Of a DNA stretch of 8,229 nt, positions 6,460 to 8,229 are shown one piece after another. The notes beneath the pieces are model-generated. The model had not been told where the DNA came from, did not search any database, and saw only the letters and a list, made by a program, of their open reading frames with translations. Within the stretch, counting starts at the first letter, position 1. Every line of letters starts with the position of its first letter. Location: positions 1-8,229 of the forward strand of contig VBOC01000119.1 of NCBI GenBank assembly GCA_005877655.1, read 5' to 3'. The position numbers were made by a program, and so were the translations under genes. Source of the DNA: Ignavibacteria bacterium (GTDB lineage: Bacteria; Bacteroidota; Ignavibacteria; UBA10030; SZUA-254).

Positions 6460-6465
6460 GAATAG

Positions 6466-6843
6466 TTACCAGCCGGCGTAGGTGACGCTTGTCTTGCCAG
6501 TGTCGTCAGACGTGCACGTGGCGACCCAAGCGGTGTTGATGGTCGACGTACCTTTGACCTGGCATGAATTCGACGCTACGGTACCCAGCGCATACGTGCC
6601 ATTGTCGTCCTTCGACATCTTCGACGGGATTGAATAGCCAACGTAAGAACCGCCGCCTCCGCCCATCGTTGTCGGGCGGATCTTGTACTGGTAGGCATTG
6701 GCGCCAACGTTCACGAGGCTCGACGTCACACCGTCCTTGTTAGCCTGCGTGCTGTGTGCACCGAACTGTGAAATACCCACGGCGATAGCGATACCGACGA
6801 TGATCACGCCGAGGATGATGAGTAAAAGTTGCTGTTGACCCAT
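6466..6843 (-). CDS. Pilin-like subunit C (tandem paralogue)
   Basis: This 125-residue protein is nearly the same as subunit A (11 differences by hand count). The first 40 residues are identical in protein yet differ by synonymous changes in about 18 of the 40 codons. C94 and C110 are both present. The N-terminus MGQQQLLLIILGVIIVGI has Gly2 as the only possible prepilin-type cleavage site and Leu at mature position 5. The ribosome binding site AAGGGAA ends seven bases before the ATG. It is followed by a two-tier hairpin and then a terminator-like hairpin. Judging by the good ribosome binding site and the strong purifying selection, this and A are the best candidates for major filament subunits; that ranking is inference. 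Confidence 0.85.
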   Translation of the reverse strand: MGQQQLLLIILGVIIVGIAIAVGISQFGAHSTQANKDGVTSSLVNVGANAYQYKIRPTTMGGGGGSYVGYSIPSKMSKDDNGTYALGTVASNSCQVKGTSTINTAWVATCTSDDTGKTSVTYAGW

Positions 6844-6945
6844 TGTACTGTTCCCTTATATTGTTGAGTGAGTGTATTTATATATGTTAGTTAATTGACT
6901 TACTTTTGCAGCTCCCTTGCAAGTTTTCAAAATCTCCCGTCCTGT

Positions 6946-7326
6946 TCACCAACCGGCGTACGTGACGCTCGTGCTGCCGCTGTCATCGGCGGTCATCGTC
7001 GCTACCCAAGCGGTATTCAGCGCCGATGTCCCGTCCAGCACAATCTGTGAGGTTGATGGACTTCCATTTATGGCATACGTTCCATTGTCGTCCTTTTGGA
7101 ATTTGCCCGGTATAACATAGCCGGCGTACGATGGATTGCCGCCGCCGTATATCTTCGGGCGCATCTTATACTGCAATGCATCCGCCGCAACACCACGGAG
7201 ACTGGTGGTTACGGCGTCTTTGTTGGACTCTGTGCTATGCGCGCCGAACATTTCCATTCCCACAAAGATCGCTATCGCAACGACGACGATGCAAAGCACT
7301 CCAATCAGTAGCTGTTGTGAACCCAT
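6946..7326 (-). CDS. Pilin-like subunit D (tandem paralogue)
   Basis: This is a 126-residue paralogue and the most divergent at the N-terminus: MGSQQLLIGVLCIVVVAI, with a Cys inside the membrane helix. It keeps FGAHSTESNKD, QYKMRP, GGG, KDDNGTYAI and the ending TSVTYAGW. It lacks both of the A/C cysteines in the outer domain (Ile and Met there). It is first in the array, so a promoter should lie upstream; a TATAAA is about 14 bases before the ATG but would leave almost no leader. No proper Shine-Dalgarno is present, only GGGG touching the ATG. The start is fixed by conservation of MG-x-QQLL with the other three. Translation may be coupled to a small upstream ORF that overlaps its start. Confidence 0.82.
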   Translation of the reverse strand: MGSQQLLIGVLCIVVVAIAIFVGMEMFGAHSTESNKDAVTTSLRGVAADALQYKMRPKIYGGGNPSYAGYVIPGKFQKDDNGTYAINGSPSTSQIVLDGTSALNTAWVATMTADDSGSTSVTYAGW

Positions 7327-7463
7327 CCCCGATAATCAACTTTATAGTGATTCAGAGGCCCTTTTGACATCGAGCCATTAGCTGCAACCCCCGTGCCAGA
7401 GGCATCTGTCGCTCCGGCTTCCCAAAATGCTTCAATCCGGATCATTCTTGGGCACTTTTCCAT
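7305..7463 (-). CDS. Doubtful small ORF overlapping the start of pilin D
   Basis: From the ATG at 7461-7463, preceded by a perfect AGGAGG five to six bases upstream, a 52-residue frame (MEKCPRMIRIEAFWEAGA at its start) runs into the first 22 bp of pilin D and stops at 7305. The peptide has no domain, no membrane helix and no family I recognise. The good ribosome binding site, and its absence in front of pilin D, make a leader peptide or translational coupling possible. Equally it may be chance. Confidence 0.25.
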   Translation of the reverse strand: MEKCPRMIRIEAFWEAGATDASGTGVAANGSMSKGPLNHYKVDYRGWVHNSY

Positions 7464-7479
7464 ATCGCCTCCTGACCAA

Positions 7480-7526
7480 CCGGAAAGGCAGGAATAAAAT
7501 ACCGCTGCGCCTGTAAACCTTTCCGG
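7480..7526. repeat. 9-bp perfect inverted repeat in pilin array leader
   Basis: CCGGAAAGG (7480-7488) and CCTTTCCGG (7518-7526) form a perfect inverted repeat with a 29-base loop, just upstream of the AGGAGG and ATG of the small ORF. It may be an RNA stem in the leader of the pilin transcript or a split operator. No T-tract follows. Confidence 0.45.
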
Positions 7527-7548
7527 CATCTCTCCGCCTCCAAAATTG

Positions 7549-7586
7549 AGGAGGGGTGTTCCCGTCCCGCGGGAGCCGCCCCTCCT
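7549..7586 (-). terminator. Two-tier GC hairpin, possible weak terminator
   Basis: The outer stem AGGAGGGG/CCCCTCCT (7549-7556 with 7579-7586) encloses an inner TCCCG/CGGGA (7560-7564 with 7570-7574). On the minus strand it is followed by CAATTTTGG, a short T-run only. It may end transcription from the T9SS-tail gene about 160 bp upstream or act in the pilin leader. Confidence 0.35.
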
Positions 7587-7644
7587 ATCATCCCCTCTTC
7601 CATCCCCACAGAATCATGGCTAGTCGCCATTCGGACACTTGTGT

Positions 7645-7722
7645 TGTTACCTTCTCCTGTTACCTTGTCCAGGCACCTTGTCCTGTTACCTTTTCCCGGC
7701 ACCTTGTCCTATTACCGTGTCT
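7645..7722. repeat. Six-unit degenerate 13-bp tandem repeat
   Basis: Six consecutive 13-bp units stand in perfect register. On the plus strand they are TGTTACCTTCTCC, TGTTACCTTGTCC, AGGCACCTTGTCC, TGTTACCTTTTCC, CGGCACCTTGTCC and TATTACCGTGTCT. The core ACCTTGTCC is the best conserved part, and two variants of the first four bases (TGTT and the A/C-GGC form) partly alternate. A weak seventh unit may precede it at 7632-7644. It is between the T9SS-tail gene and the pilin array. It could be protein-binding iterons, or simply a variable-number repeat. Confidence 0.75.
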
Positions 7723-7733
7723 TCATTTATAGT

Positions 7734-7751
7734 TAGTATCCCCTGATACTA
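7734..7751 (-). other. Short hairpin over the stop codon of the T9SS-tail gene
   Basis: TAGTATC and GATACTA form a 7-bp stem with a four-base loop that includes the TAG stop of the right-hand gene. It has no T-tract and is AT-rich, so it is a weak structure, perhaps an mRNA 3' stem. Confidence 0.3.
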
Positions 7752-8229
7752 TTTCAAAAGTATCATCTTCCGGACCTGCGAGAACACCTGTCCGCTTCCA
7801 TTCACGGGTGAAGCCACGAGCTTCGCGAAATAGATCCCGCTTCCGACCGAACCCCCGTTATTGTCCTGCGCATTCCACTGGGTCCGGTAGTTCCCTGCAT
7901 CCAGGACCGCGTCAACAAGCGAGGCAACATGCTGACCGATGAGATTATAGATCCGCAGACTCACGACGCTCTTGCCGGCAATTTCAAAACGGATCGCCGT
8001 CATGGGGTTGAATGGATTCGGGTAATTCTGTTCAAGCCGATATTCCTTCGGCAGCACGACTACTCCCGGCGTGACTGACAGCGCCACATCGGGTGTTATC
8101 CCTGCCGTCGCAGTGGTTACTTCGTAGCCGTTGCTTCCGTCCACAGTATATGCCGGGGCACTTGCGGTCGTGAATCCCTCCTTGTCTATAACGATGGAGT
8201 ATGACCCCGGAGGCAGATTCGCGATCGAG
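7749..8229 (-). CDS. Secreted protein with type IX secretion sorting tail, 5' end outside window
   Basis: The frame is open from the right edge to a TAG at 7749-7751 (160 codons). The first part visible, IANLPPGSYSIVIDKEGFTT, resembles the end of a carboxypeptidase-regulatory-like or PEGA-like beta-sandwich repeat. The final 95 or so residues are a Por-secretion C-terminal domain: YRLEQNYPNPFNP, then TAIRFEI, SLRIYNLIGQHVASLVD, AGNYRTQWNA, GSGIYFAKL and a basic end RKMILLK. In this family the tail is recognised by the type IX machinery at the outer membrane, and the protein is released or attached to the surface. The true start and cargo domains lie beyond the window. The 422-bp spacer with hairpins suggests a transcription unit separate from the pilin genes. 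Confidence 0.9.
   Translation of the reverse strand, partial: SIANLPPGSYSIVIDKEGFTTASAPAYTVDGSNGYEVTTATAGITPDVALSVTPGVVVLPKEYRLEQNYPNPFNPMTAIRFEIAGKSVVSLRIYNLIGQHVASLVDAVLDAGNYRTQWNAQDNNGGSVGSGIYFAKLVASPVNGSGQVFSQVRKMILLK

Noticed and set aside
7327..7480. Cyclic di-GMP riboswitch ahead of the pilin array
   Set aside because: Considered because of the pilus context, but the conserved GEMM core and its tetraloop receptor words are not present on the minus strand.
7442..7702. Minus-strand 86-codon frame upstream of pilin D
   Set aside because: It begins within the tandem repeat, crosses both inverted repeats, has no ribosome binding site and no recognisable content.
7645..7722. CRISPR array
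   Set aside because: Units are 13 bp with no spacers between them; a direct tandem repeat.

Overview
The window looks like part of a bacterial genome from the Bacteroidota/Ignavibacteria (FCB) side of the tree. The main taxonomic clue is the right-hand gene, whose C-terminus is a Por-secretion (type IX, T9SS) sorting domain with the NYPNPFNP motif typical of that group. Every supported gene is on the minus strand, so transcription runs from right to left. I found no rRNA, tRNA, CRISPR array or transposase.

In transcription order: (1) the 3' end of a large secreted protein with a T9SS tail (7749-8229, 5' end outside). (2) A 422-bp spacer with a six-unit 13-bp tandem repeat, a two-tier GC hairpin and a doubtful small ORF. 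(3) Four tandem paralogues of a 125-126 residue pilin-like protein (called D, C, B, A here in transcription order), with hairpins between them, one an intrinsic-terminator-like attenuator. (4) A highly structured 3' region ending in a strong intrinsic terminator, then a probable new promoter. (5) A GspF/PilC-type inner-membrane platform gene, broken by a frameshift plus an apparent deletion through its first membrane helix. (6) A GspE/PilB/MshE-type assembly ATPase, intact. (7) Three minor-pilin-like genes, the last cut by the left edge. Their order and faint sequence features recall MshD, MshO and MshP of the MSHA pilus.

Together the genes describe a type IV pilus-like or type II secretion-like filament: ATPase and platform as the motor, minor pilins as a likely priming complex, and a multi-paralogue array of small abundant subunits. 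The unusual part is the subunits. Most have only a 2-4 residue leader ending in Gly, followed directly by a hydrophobic helix. None shows the canonical glutamate at mature position 5, and no prepilin peptidase, secretin or PilT retraction ATPase is visible here. All function calls come from reading the sequence and remembered family motifs; no database search was run.
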